From NCBI RefSeq assembly GCF_002902945.1, contig NZ_CP026101.1:1984001-2048000 (forward strand): a stretch of DNA of 64,000 nucleotides, read 5' to 3'. The stretch is from Paraburkholderia caribensis (GTDB lineage: Bacteria; Pseudomonadota; Gammaproteobacteria; Burkholderiales; Burkholderiaceae). The translations under genes were made by a program, and so were the position numbers. The notes below the pieces were generated by a model. That model was not told where the DNA came from. It made no database searches and was given only the letters and a program-made list of their open reading frames with translations. Below, piece after piece: positions 1 through 7,049 of this stretch. Within the stretch, counting starts at the first letter, position 1; every line of letters begins with the position of its first letter.

Positions 1-281
1 GCGGCCTCGACTGCGGGATAGTCGAGACCTTCATAAAAGACGCCGCCGCCGGTCAACGACGCGACGACTGACTTTCGCCACTGCGTGCCGCACGCCGCGA
101 ATAGCTCGACGGCATCCCAGTTCTCCGCCAGCACCTCGAAGTCGTCGGTGCTCCCACGCGAACGCGCTGCGGCCACTACATCAGTCGACGCACCGAACGT
201 CGCAAGGGCATCGGCGACATCGGCGTCGGCAGCGAAGTCGTCGCGACGATCGCCCGCCCAGAAGCGGGCAGCGTCGATCAG
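1..281 (-). CDS. Tail assembly chaperone, gpT-like frameshift extension (partial)
   Basis: This open frame has no start codon of its own that I would trust. It is reached by a -1 shift from the upstream gpG-like gene and stays open to the window edge (about 93 codons). The translation begins LIDAARFWAGDR and contains ACGTQWRKS and GLDYPAV, which recalls the DUF1799-type proteins that follow tail assembly chaperones in many phages. In lambda the gpG-gpT fusion helps assemble tail tube subunits around the tape measure protein. The layout is seen in the sequence; the function is inferred from the family. The 3' end is cut off by the window. Confidence 0.7.
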   Translation of the reverse strand, partial: MIDAARFWAGDRRDDFAADADVADALATFGASTDVVAAARSRGSTDDFEVLAENWDAVELFAACGTQWRKSVVASLTGGGVFYEGLDYPAVEA

Positions 282-287
282 TTTTTT
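252..287 (-). promoter_or_regulatory. Programmed -1 frameshift site with downstream hairpin
   Basis: Read on the minus strand, the last sense codons of the gpG-like gene are GAA AAA AAC followed by TGA, giving the heptamer A AAA AAC at 287-281. This matches the X XXY YYZ pattern of efficient -1 slippage. Eleven bases on, GCCCGC and GCGGGC (269-252) form a 6-bp stem with a 6-base loop. A -1 shift avoids the TGA and enters the open gpT-like frame. Confidence 0.75.
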
Positions 288-610
288 TCTGGCAGATTCG
301 CGAGGGTCGTCACGAACGCGCGCGAAATCGCACGGATGGTATGTGGATCGTCGATCTGCTCGGCGAGGTTCTGCTCGGAAAACGGCAGCGAGTCCCCGTT
401 CCCGTCGAGCACTTCACCGTCCGGCCAGCCGACGATGACACTTTTGACCAGTTCGCCGGGCGGCTGCTTGATCAGTTCCTGAAATTCAGATTCCTTGACA
501 CGGCGCGCGATCAGTACGACCGACTGCTCCGTGATGTTGCCCTCCGCGTCGATTTGCGGAACGGTGACTTTGAGCTTGAACGTGTTGCTTTTCGCCTTGA
601 TCAGCGGCAT
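278..610 (-). CDS. Phage tail assembly chaperone, gpG-like
   Basis: A 110-residue protein placed directly after the major tail gene, the normal place of lambda gpG. It is acidic in its C-terminal half and ends NLPEKN at the slippery heptamer, so the short form is made by normal termination and a longer fusion by frameshifting. The start is supported by AGGAGAG seven bases upstream of ATG. The family assignment rests on size, position and the frameshift arrangement rather than a distinctive motif. It acts during virion assembly in the cytoplasm and is normally absent from the finished particle. Confidence 0.75.
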   Translation of the reverse strand: MPLIKAKSNTFKLKVTVPQIDAEGNITEQSVVLIARRVKESEFQELIKQPPGELVKSVIVGWPDGEVLDGNGDSLPFSEQNLAEQIDDPHTIRAISRAFVTTLANLPEKN

Positions 611-627
611 GTTGGCTCTCCTGAGTG

Positions 628-661
628 TAAAAAGAAACGGGCCACCTGGTCAGGCGGCCCG
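628..661 (-). terminator. Weak hairpin between major tail and tail chaperone genes
   Basis: The minus strand can fold CGGGCC with GGCCCG around an inner CCT/AGG helix with one mismatch, followed by GTTTCTTTTT. It sits in the 83-base gap after the major tail gene. It may attenuate transcription and so lower chaperone level relative to tail tube protein; the T tract is interrupted, so it is probably leaky. Confidence 0.35.
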
Positions 662-693
662 CGAGGTACTACGGTTGAGAAAAGTTACTTTGG

Positions 694-1626
694 TCAGGTC
701 AGCGTGATCGTCAGTTCGTCGTTTCCATCTACCGGGTTGAGTGTGAGCGTCGCAGACATGCTCGCGATGCCGTTGTTGTCGGTGTATGACGGCGACGTGA
801 GCTGCACGGCCGGCGCGGCGATCGTCACGATGTTGCCGGCCGTCTTGCCGTGCGTGAGCGAGAGGGCAAGATTCTGTGCGACGGCGATCGCGCTCCAGTA
901 GTCCTTGTCTGCCACGCGCGCGAGCTCGAATGCAACGCTGCCGGTCGGCTTGCGATCGGTGATCAGGGCACCCGCTGCGCCAGGCAGGCTGCGGTAGGTG
1001 ACCGTATTCGCCATGTCGATCTGCAGTGCATTGAGCGTCGCCGCGTAGCCGCCGAGAGAAATGGCAGGCGTGTTGTCGTTATTGACGACAAGCGGATCCT
1101 TGAACTTCGAGAAGTCTGTGGTGGGTAGCGCCTGATCGACAACGGGCGAATAGTCACCAGTGAACTTGAACTTGAATTTCGGAATCGCGTTCGAAGTGAG
1201 ATCGAGCGCAACCGTGCCATACGCGTTCGCGATCTTATGCAGCAGGCCATCGAGAAAATAATAGATCGTCGCCGGTTTCGGATCGTCGCTGATCGGTGCG
1301 TACGCCACGCTCGTGTTGTCGTCGGTCGTCGCGGCAAACGAGCATGCCTGCAGCAAGGGATCCCACGCCGGCAACGTGCCGGCTGCCCCACTGCCCGCGA
1401 TTTCGACACTGAACGACAGCTCAGCGTGCTTCTCGGACACCAGCTGCTGATCGTTGCCAAGGTACGGTTTCACGTTATTGCGCTGCGCATAGGTGGCCGC
1501 AACGGGCGTCGAACTGACGTCGCTGACGATCATCGCGTTGTCTGCGCCCGTCGGGACGACAGCAATGCCAAACGCCGTCTGCAGCGCACACAGCACGACG
1601 GTCTTTCGGGTTCGCTTCGTGGTCAT
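694..1626 (-). CDS. Phage major tail (tube) protein
   Basis: A 310-residue protein of the size and position of major tail tube proteins in Burkholderiaceae siphoviruses. It lies after the tail completion gene and before the tail assembly chaperone. The sequence is rich in Ser, Thr and Ala and in predicted beta strands. Internal segments such as YYFLDGLLHKI and PKFKFKFTGDYSP and the C-terminal LTLNPVDGNDELTITLT fit a lambda gpV-like tube protein. AGGAATCAGG precedes the ATG. It polymerises into the tail tube. The call rests on synteny and overall character; no catalytic motif is expected. Confidence 0.8.
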   Translation of the reverse strand: MTTKRTRKTVVLCALQTAFGIAVVPTGADNAMIVSDVSSTPVAATYAQRNNVKPYLGNDQQLVSEKHAELSFSVEIAGSGAAGTLPAWDPLLQACSFAATTDDNTSVAYAPISDDPKPATIYYFLDGLLHKIANAYGTVALDLTSNAIPKFKFKFTGDYSPVVDQALPTTDFSKFKDPLVVNNDNTPAISLGGYAATLNALQIDMANTVTYRSLPGAAGALITDRKPTGSVAFELARVADKDYWSAIAVAQNLALSLTHGKTAGNIVTIAAPAVQLTSPSYTDNNGIASMSATLTLNPVDGNDELTITLT

Positions 1627-1683
1627 ATGCCTGATTCCTGAAAGTGGAAGTGAAAAGACAGGACGCCGATCGGGTCGACTGAC

Positions 1684-2115
1684 TTATTCGGTCAGGCTGT
1701 TCCAGCGGGTCCGGTAGATGTAGACGTAGTGCACTGTCCGCAGACACGATTCGCCGTCGACGTTGGCAAAGATCGGCGGATCCGTCTGTCCCTCGCTAGC
1801 GTCAATTAACGATGGCGCATCAAAGCTCATGACAATTGGGTGGGCCAGCTCGAGCACAGAATCTGCTGCCTTGTCGGGTGCCGTATCGCGCGTTATGACC
1901 GTGAAAAGCAATTCGGTCTGTCGCGTGGCGAAGCCTACGGCAGACCGGTCGGGCGGCGCTTCACCGCCGAGATGCACAATTAGCGCAAGACTGTGCTGTG
2001 CATCGAGCGCGTCGACGACCGAGCGACCGATCTGCACATTGAGCTGCTGCACATCTGGATCGGCCTCCAGTTGCGCGAGCAGCGCCTCGACGAAGGTTTC
2101 TCGAAGGGTTGTCAT
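1684..2115 (-). CDS. Phage tail completion/terminator protein, gpU-like
   Basis: A 143-residue protein (start MTTLRETFVEALL) whose ATG overlaps the stop of the preceding head-tail joining gene in an ATGA junction, so the two are translationally coupled. Small proteins at this position, between head-tail connectors and the major tail protein, normally cap the tail tube like lambda gpU. The alternating hydrophobic pattern (LALIVHLGG, LLFTVITRD, VHYVYIYRTRW) suits this mixed alpha/beta family. The functional name is an inference from gene order. Confidence 0.6.
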   Translation of the reverse strand: MTTLRETFVEALLAQLEADPDVQQLNVQIGRSVVDALDAQHSLALIVHLGGEAPPDRSAVGFATRQTELLFTVITRDTAPDKAADSVLELAHPIVMSFDAPSLIDASEGQTDPPIFANVDGESCLRTVHYVYIYRTRWNSLTE

Positions 2116-2423
2116 AGCCGTTTGAGCGGAGCGAAACTGAAAAAACCCGCCTCGTCGCTCGGACGGCCGGCTCGCGTGAGCGCATACTGCGCGCCTGCGA
2201 TCGCAACCACCGTTTGCTTCGGCAGGTCCGGCGCATCAGCCGTGCGGTACTCGATGCCATAATCGACCGCCTGCGCCATGTTCTGCAGGATGTCGGAACC
2301 GGCTTGCAGAAAGTCGGCATAGAACGGCTGCGCAACGTCGGCGCCGCTCACCACCGTCACCTCGGTGAGCATGCCGGCGTCGACGGCCGCATCGAAAACC
2401 GCACCCAGATCGAAAGCGCTCAC
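2112..2423 (-). CDS. Head-tail joining protein, gpFII-like
   Basis: Start chosen at GTG 2423, which overlaps the TGA of the DUF2190 gene (GTGA). This gives 103 residues beginning VSAFDLGAVFDAAVDAGML. The reading frame extends further upstream, but that part overlaps the DUF2190 gene and looks like its shadow. Size, the N-terminal FDAA segment and the position between capsid decoration and tail completion genes resemble the lambda gpFII head completion family. It would sit on the connector and provide the tail docking surface. Sequence similarity to lambda gpFII itself is weak by eye. Confidence 0.6.
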   Translation of the reverse strand: MSAFDLGAVFDAAVDAGMLTEVTVVSGADVAQPFYADFLQAGSDILQNMAQAVDYGIEYRTADAPDLPKQTVVAIAGAQYALTRAGRPSDEAGFFSFAPLKRL

Positions 2424-2749
2424 AGCCAGAGACGAACGTTGACCGTCGCGTCCGATGCCGCCTTCGGCAACGCGAAATGGCCAATCGGGTCGTTGTCGGT
2501 CGCAACTGTGGTCACGACACCGTTCGTCTCGTCCCAATACGCCTTGTCGCCGACGACAGCCGTGCCCGTCGTTGCGCTTGGCAGCGAGAAGACACCGGTC
2601 GTGTCGTACTCGCCTTCTGTGTTTGCGGCATAGCTGCCCAAGGCAACGGCCGGCAGCTTGGCGTTACCGAGCAGAACGAGCTGGCCGGAAGTGACCGCAA
2701 CGGCCAGCGTGGCCGCCAGAATGCGGCCCGGTTGAACAAAGTTTTTCAT
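2420..2749 (-). CDS. DUF2190 family capsid decoration/head fibre protein
   Basis: A 109-residue protein starting MKNFVQPGRIL. It has the pattern typical of DUF2190 proteins: an MKNFVQPG start, a VTSGQLVLLG segment, GEYDTTGVFSLP, then KAYWDETNGVVTT and a final IGHFALPKA. It follows the capsid gene, where these proteins normally lie, and probably decorates or stabilises the head. AAGGAAATC upstream of ATG supports the start. Confidence 0.8.
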   Translation of the reverse strand: MKNFVQPGRILAATLAVAVTSGQLVLLGNAKLPAVALGSYAANTEGEYDTTGVFSLPSATTGTAVVGDKAYWDETNGVVTTVATDNDPIGHFALPKAASDATVNVRLWL

Positions 2750-2782
2750 GGATCGATTTCCTTGAGAGATGTAGGTGCAAAT

Positions 2783-2811
2783 GAAAACGCCGGCACGTGG
2801 CCGGCGTTTTC
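2783..2811. terminator. 12-bp perfect inverted repeat after the capsid gene
   Basis: GAAAACGCCGGC (2783-2794) and GCCGGCGTTTTC (2800-2811) form a perfect 12-bp stem with a 5-base loop. It lies between the major capsid gene and the DUF2190 gene, so downstream of the capsid stop on the minus strand. The T tract is only four bases, so it may be a partial terminator or an mRNA-protecting hairpin that keeps capsid message high. Confidence 0.6.
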
Positions 2812-2829
2812 AACGCGTGCGAGCGGGGA

Positions 2830-4923
2830 TTACTGACCGGGATTCTTGAACAGGCCGCGGAAGTCGATCGCCTTCGCGGCGAAGTCAAGACGGGCCTTCA
2901 CCTTGACGCCGTCGACATCGAAGTCGATCGACTGCTCGGTATACAACCCCTCTTCCCCGTCGAGGTAGCAGTACTCGATCGTATCGATGGCGCCCGGATC
3001 CGCAACCACGTACCACGACTTCGCGCTGATCGCGTCCAGCCGCGACTCGACGATCGGCGTGAGAACCGACTGGAACGGGTTCTGCTGCGTCGCCTGCGTC
3101 GGCGTGTACGCATTGCTGGTGTACTGATATGCGACCGTTTCCAGCGCTGCCGGCACTAGCAGAAACTTCGGCGCGAGATTGAGCGCGGTACCATCGCCCG
3201 GTGCGCTCTGCGTACGCATTGCCGTGCGCGCTACTGAAAGCGAATCGATGCCGATCGCCGCAGCCGTACCGAGATTGCCGTGCGCTGCATGAAACAGCGC
3301 CTTCCCGTCGCTCATGGGCGCATTACCGGTAAGGGCCGCATACACCATGTCGGATTCGAGGTTTGCCGCTGCGCGACCGAAGAAAAGCGGCACGCGCTCG
3401 AGCGCCGACAGGTCGTCGTTGATGATCATCTGGCGGGTGAATGCGACGACCTTCCCGTACGTAGCGAGCTGAATCGTCTCTCCACCGTCGGTCAGCGTGC
3501 CGTACTTGTACTCGCCCGCTTCGTTGATCTTCTCCAGCTTCAGTGCACCATCCACCATCACGCGCGTCGCCGCGCGGAAGTCCGACAACGCGCCCTGACG
3601 CGCCCACGACTGGAACGTACGCGGCGCGGCGCCGTAGGCATCGCGAAGCGTGCGGTTGATCACGTTGCCGAAAACCACCGGAAGATCCGAAGTCGTGCCG
3701 TAACCACCACGCACGCCGAGCGCAGTGCCGGCCAGATCCATCACGCCCATGCCACGCGTATCGATGCCGGCGGCTTCGAGGCCCACCCGGCACAATTCGC
3801 GAAGCGTCAGCCCGCGATACTGGCGAGCCGCATCGGTCAGCTTGTGACGCGGGTTGACACGGTGCATCAGTGCATCGGTCATTGCTGCGCGACGCTGGAC
3901 CGTCTCGTCTGACACCGTCACGACGTTGGCCGGGCCGCGCTGCGGATTTGCCGCGCTGCGCTCTGCCTGAAGGCGCAGGATCTCGGCACGAGCAGCGTCG
4001 ACGGTAACACCGCGCGAAATGAAGCCATCAATCAGTTCCTGCTGATTGTCCAGCACACTAGCACGCACCGCAGCGCGCAGATCAGTCACGCGCTGCCGTT
4101 CCGCTTCGATACCAGCGTTGCGAGCCGCATCATTTTGGGACGCCGCGTCATCGCTTCGTGCCGTCGGCGCGGCGGGCGTAGCGGGCGCAGCAGCCGGAGC
4201 GGCAGGAGTGACGGAAGTTTGGGGTTGGTCATTTTCACCGGGCATCACAGCTCCTTGGTCAAGTTGCGAGGCACGAGCCCCGTCAGAAGAGCCCCCAGCG
4301 CTTCGATCATTGAAGACGCAGGGGAAGAATCGTTGAGAAGCGCCATCGTCGAGAGCTCGTTGGCCGCGCACGGTGGCATTTGGATCCGCTGGAATCGACA
4401 CGAGCGAGATCTCGTAGGGTTCCCAATCGATCGCGCGATAGATCCACTGATCGTTGTCCTCCTGACCCGGAGGAATCATGTCGATCGCGTAGATCCGGTA
4501 GCCGAATGAGACATTGCGCAGGATGCCGTCCTGCACGTCCTGAAAGTAAGGCTGCACTGCGTCACGCTGGGAGAAACGCAAGCTCGCCTGGCCGGTTCCA
4601 TTCGCGCTATCGAGCGACGCGCTCGACACGACACCGAGAACTGACTCGAGACCACCCCAGCGGTCGTGATCGTTCAGGACCGGTGCATTCCCGGAGGTCA
4701 GGCGATCCATCCGGACAGCACCGTCGCCAGTGCTTAATTCTTCGATATAGGGCCGGTCGCGCCAATAGTCGTAACGAAGCACGGTCGCGCCGGCCGTCCA
4801 CTGGACGTCGACGGTGCGTGCCTCCGCATTGACCGATGACACCGGCTGCAGGCGGGTTTGCAGAGGCATGGATGCGTCAGGCGTAGCAGCACCGCCGCGA
4901 CGGCCGTTTGCAGGTTGGGGCAT
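2830..4923 (-). CDS. Prohead protease / major capsid protein fusion
   Basis: A 697-residue polyprotein. Residues about 20-185 look like an HK97-type (S78) prohead protease, with a likely catalytic His86 in NDHDRW and Ser173 in EISLVSIPADP. Residues about 215-350 form an Ala/Pro-rich, then charged helical region of the kind used as an internal scaffold. From about 350 on lies a major capsid protein with motifs such as RQMIINDDLSALERVP, AALTGNAPMSDGKALFH and LNLAPKFLLVPAALETVA, common in fused protease-capsid proteins. The capsid part would be released by self-cleavage during maturation. TTGGAG precedes the ATG. Confidence 0.9.
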   Translation of the reverse strand: MPQPANGRRGGAATPDASMPLQTRLQPVSSVNAEARTVDVQWTAGATVLRYDYWRDRPYIEELSTGDGAVRMDRLTSGNAPVLNDHDRWGGLESVLGVVSSASLDSANGTGQASLRFSQRDAVQPYFQDVQDGILRNVSFGYRIYAIDMIPPGQEDNDQWIYRAIDWEPYEISLVSIPADPNATVRGQRALDDGASQRFFPCVFNDRSAGGSSDGARASQLDQGAVMPGENDQPQTSVTPAAPAAAPATPAAPTARSDDAASQNDAARNAGIEAERQRVTDLRAAVRASVLDNQQELIDGFISRGVTVDAARAEILRLQAERSAANPQRGPANVVTVSDETVQRRAAMTDALMHRVNPRHKLTDAARQYRGLTLRELCRVGLEAAGIDTRGMGVMDLAGTALGVRGGYGTTSDLPVVFGNVINRTLRDAYGAAPRTFQSWARQGALSDFRAATRVMVDGALKLEKINEAGEYKYGTLTDGGETIQLATYGKVVAFTRQMIINDDLSALERVPLFFGRAAANLESDMVYAALTGNAPMSDGKALFHAAHGNLGTAAAIGIDSLSVARTAMRTQSAPGDGTALNLAPKFLLVPAALETVAYQYTSNAYTPTQATQQNPFQSVLTPIVESRLDAISAKSWYVVADPGAIDTIEYCYLDGEEGLYTEQSIDFDVDGVKVKARLDFAAKAIDFRGLFKNPGQ

Positions 4924-4941
4924 GGTTCACTCCAATGAGAA

Positions 4942-4962
4942 ACGCCCGCGCATGGCGGGCGT
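4942..4962. terminator. 8-bp hairpin between portal and capsid genes
   Basis: ACGCCCGC (4942-4949) and GCGGGCGT (4955-4962) form an 8-bp stem with a 5-base loop in the gap between portal and capsid genes. There is no T tract, so it is more likely an mRNA processing or stability element than a true terminator. Confidence 0.4.
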
Positions 4963-4988
4963 CGGAGATATCAAAGTTGCTTTGCAGA

Positions 4989-6452
4989 TCAATGCTCAGC
5001 GCCATCTAGTAGGCGCTCAAGGCGATAGAGGAATGCGCGCGCGGCATTCGCATCAAAAGACCGGCCGGAAACCTGCACTTCGATCGCCAGCGGGTCTGCC
5101 GAAATTTCGGCGTCGGTCTCGTCAGGATCGTCGCCCAGGTCGCGAATGCTCTGGTGTCGGCTTTTCAGACGCGCGTTGATGAGCTCGATCATTCCGTTCG
5201 CTTCGCGTAACGGATCAATGAACTCGATCCGATGCGTCGACCACGTCACGTCAGCGATCGCCGATCTAGCCTGTCCCGCGAGGAATGCAGTAGAGACGAA
5301 GCGTTCCGCCACCTTATCGCAGAACATTGGAATGAATACGAGCCACATTTCCTGCTCGAGCATGCGTTTGAATTCCATCTTGCCCATGCGACCGCTGGTG
5401 AAGTTGACCTGCGAGTAATCGCCCGTTAGCTGCTCGTATGTCACATCGGTGCCGGCCGCGATCGCGCGCAGGTCGACGCGGACGCTCGCCTCGTATCCGT
5501 TGCTCGTAGCAGGCGCGGAAAACGTGACCTCCTCGCCCTGCCGAAGATATTCGATCATGCCGGGCGACAACGACTCGACGCGCGGGCCGCTCCCCTCCTG
5601 ACGGACAGGGCCGGTCGTATAACCATCGTCGCTCGACGTCACAAAAGCCGCGAAGCATGCCTCTATCTTTTTGCGCACCCGCTCCGCGTCCTGATATTCG
5701 TCAAGATCGCGTGCGGCCCAGATAGCAGTCGCGAGCCATGGAAAGCCGCGAACTGAATTCGGCCGGTCGGTCGCATCGAACACGTGCAAAACCTCGGACG
5801 CGGGCACAAAGCGGCTTTGCAGATTCCTCGGCACCTGCGTGACTTCACCCGGATGCTGGTCGAAAAGCCAGTACCCGGTACGCTGTCCGATCAGATTAAA
5901 CTGAACACCCGCGATGATGAATCCACCCGCCACCGGCCCGATCTTCAATGAGTCGAGGTAGTCGATCTCAAGCACCTGCAGCTGCAACGGCACTTCGAAC
6001 CCGTCCGACGGCAGCCGAGTACGAAAGCGCACGAGCACCTCGCCCGACTCCTTCAATGCGCGGTAGACCTGAGCCTGCAAACCAAAAAAGTCGAGCAACC
6101 CGGCGGCGTCGCAATACTTCGTCCAGCGCTTGAAAACCTTCTGCAGATTCTTGTCGCTGAACTTCGCCTGCACTCCGGTGCCGATCGCGTTGGCCGCCAT
6201 GATCTTGAGCGCGCGACGGATGTGCGGATTGTTGCGTACGAGGTCGCGAGCACGGTTGCGCAGAACGTTGAGTGCCGGCAGGACTTCCGCCGTTGCGCTC
6301 GCCCCCGAGGCTTTCCACCCACCCGATCGCGGGCCACGCTTCGCTCCATCGAAGCCACGCGCGGCCAGCATCGACATCCGTGCTCGCATCCGCGTTGCTG
6401 CATAGCGCGGCGCAACCCACTCGATCGCCCTGTCCAGAACGTTTGTTTTCAT
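4989..6452 (-). CDS. Phage portal protein, lambda gpB family
   Basis: Start taken at ATG 6452 (MKTNVLDRAIEWVAP), 1 base past the gpW stop; this gives 487 residues. The sequence carries features of the lambda-type portal family: an early RDLVRNNPHIRRALKI segment, GEVLVRFRTR, the conserved LQVLEIDYLDS, FDATDRPNSVRGFPWLA and the C-terminal QLTGDYSQVNFTSGR region. Twelve copies would form the ring through which DNA enters the head. It follows gpW and precedes the protease-capsid fusion, as in lambda W-B-C. Confidence 0.92.
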   Translation of the reverse strand: MKTNVLDRAIEWVAPRYAATRMRARMSMLAARGFDGAKRGPRSGGWKASGASATAEVLPALNVLRNRARDLVRNNPHIRRALKIMAANAIGTGVQAKFSDKNLQKVFKRWTKYCDAAGLLDFFGLQAQVYRALKESGEVLVRFRTRLPSDGFEVPLQLQVLEIDYLDSLKIGPVAGGFIIAGVQFNLIGQRTGYWLFDQHPGEVTQVPRNLQSRFVPASEVLHVFDATDRPNSVRGFPWLATAIWAARDLDEYQDAERVRKKIEACFAAFVTSSDDGYTTGPVRQEGSGPRVESLSPGMIEYLRQGEEVTFSAPATSNGYEASVRVDLRAIAAGTDVTYEQLTGDYSQVNFTSGRMGKMEFKRMLEQEMWLVFIPMFCDKVAERFVSTAFLAGQARSAIADVTWSTHRIEFIDPLREANGMIELINARLKSRHQSIRDLGDDPDETDAEISADPLAIEVQVSGRSFDANAARAFLYRLERLLDGAEH

Positions 6453-6453
6453 G

Positions 6454-6657
6454 TCAGAACCGTTTGTAGATTGCGACGCTCGAACGCGGCGCACGGGTTG
6501 CAGACTGGCTCGCAAGTTCGGACTTGATGACATCGCGAGCCTTCAACAGATCGCTCATCGAACGATAGGTAACACGCTTCCCGTTGAACTCAACCGACAG
6601 CGTGCCAGTCGCGATCGCTTTCTCGATCGCGTCGAGGTTTTGTTGTGTAAAGGCCAT
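6454..6657 (-). CDS. Head-tail joining protein, gpW family
   Basis: A 67-residue protein similar in length to lambda gpW (68). It begins MAFTQQNLDAIEKAIA, continues with a short hairpin region VEFNGKRVTYRSMSDL and ends with a basic tail. This matches the gpW fold of two helices and a beta hairpin. It lies between terminase-proximal genes and the portal, as in lambda. GAGG eight bases upstream of ATG overlaps the end of the preceding gene. It stabilises packaged DNA and prepares the connector. Confidence 0.85.
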   Translation of the reverse strand: MAFTQQNLDAIEKAIATGTLSVEFNGKRVTYRSMSDLLKARDVIKSELASQSATRAPRSSVAIYKRF

Positions 6658-6659
6658 GA

Positions 6660-7049
6660 TCAGTCCTCGATCTCAGGGAACTCTGGAAGCTCGACGGTTT
6701 GATTGGCGAGTGCATGCGTGCAATCCCCCAGGAACTGGATCCGTCCGTCGGTGATGAACGTATGGCAGCGGTGCATCGGGATGTCGTGATCACCGCCCCA
6801 CCAAGAATTCACGCTCGGCGTGAAGGTCGGCTGCTCGAAATCCCCATTGAACCCCCAGTGCGGCTTACCGGTGACGTGCGGCGATTCCTCCGTCACACCA
6901 GGCGGCAACCAACTGACGGGCAGTACGCATCCCATCGGTGTGCCGTCGCTCCAGGTGCACCCTGGACAGAGGAACTTGACGCCGTAGAATCGGCCTTCGC
7001 TGTCGTTAACGATTTTCGCTTTCACGGGTCCGTCCCTTCCAATTATCAT
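6660..7049 (-). CDS. DUF6527 family phage protein
   Basis: A 129-residue protein with a pattern recalled from DUF6527: a CPGC pair near residues 29-32, HWGFNGDFEQPTFTPS, a CH pair (HRCHTFI), and TDGRIQFLGDCTHALANQTVELP. The conserved Cys and His residues suggest a bound metal. Its function in phages is unknown. The ATG overlaps the terminase stop (ATGA), so it is co-translated with the packaging motor. Confidence 0.75.
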   Translation of the reverse strand: MIIGRDGPVKAKIVNDSEGRFYGVKFLCPGCTWSDGTPMGCVLPVSWLPPGVTEESPHVTGKPHWGFNGDFEQPTFTPSVNSWWGGDHDIPMHRCHTFITDGRIQFLGDCTHALANQTVELPEFPEIED

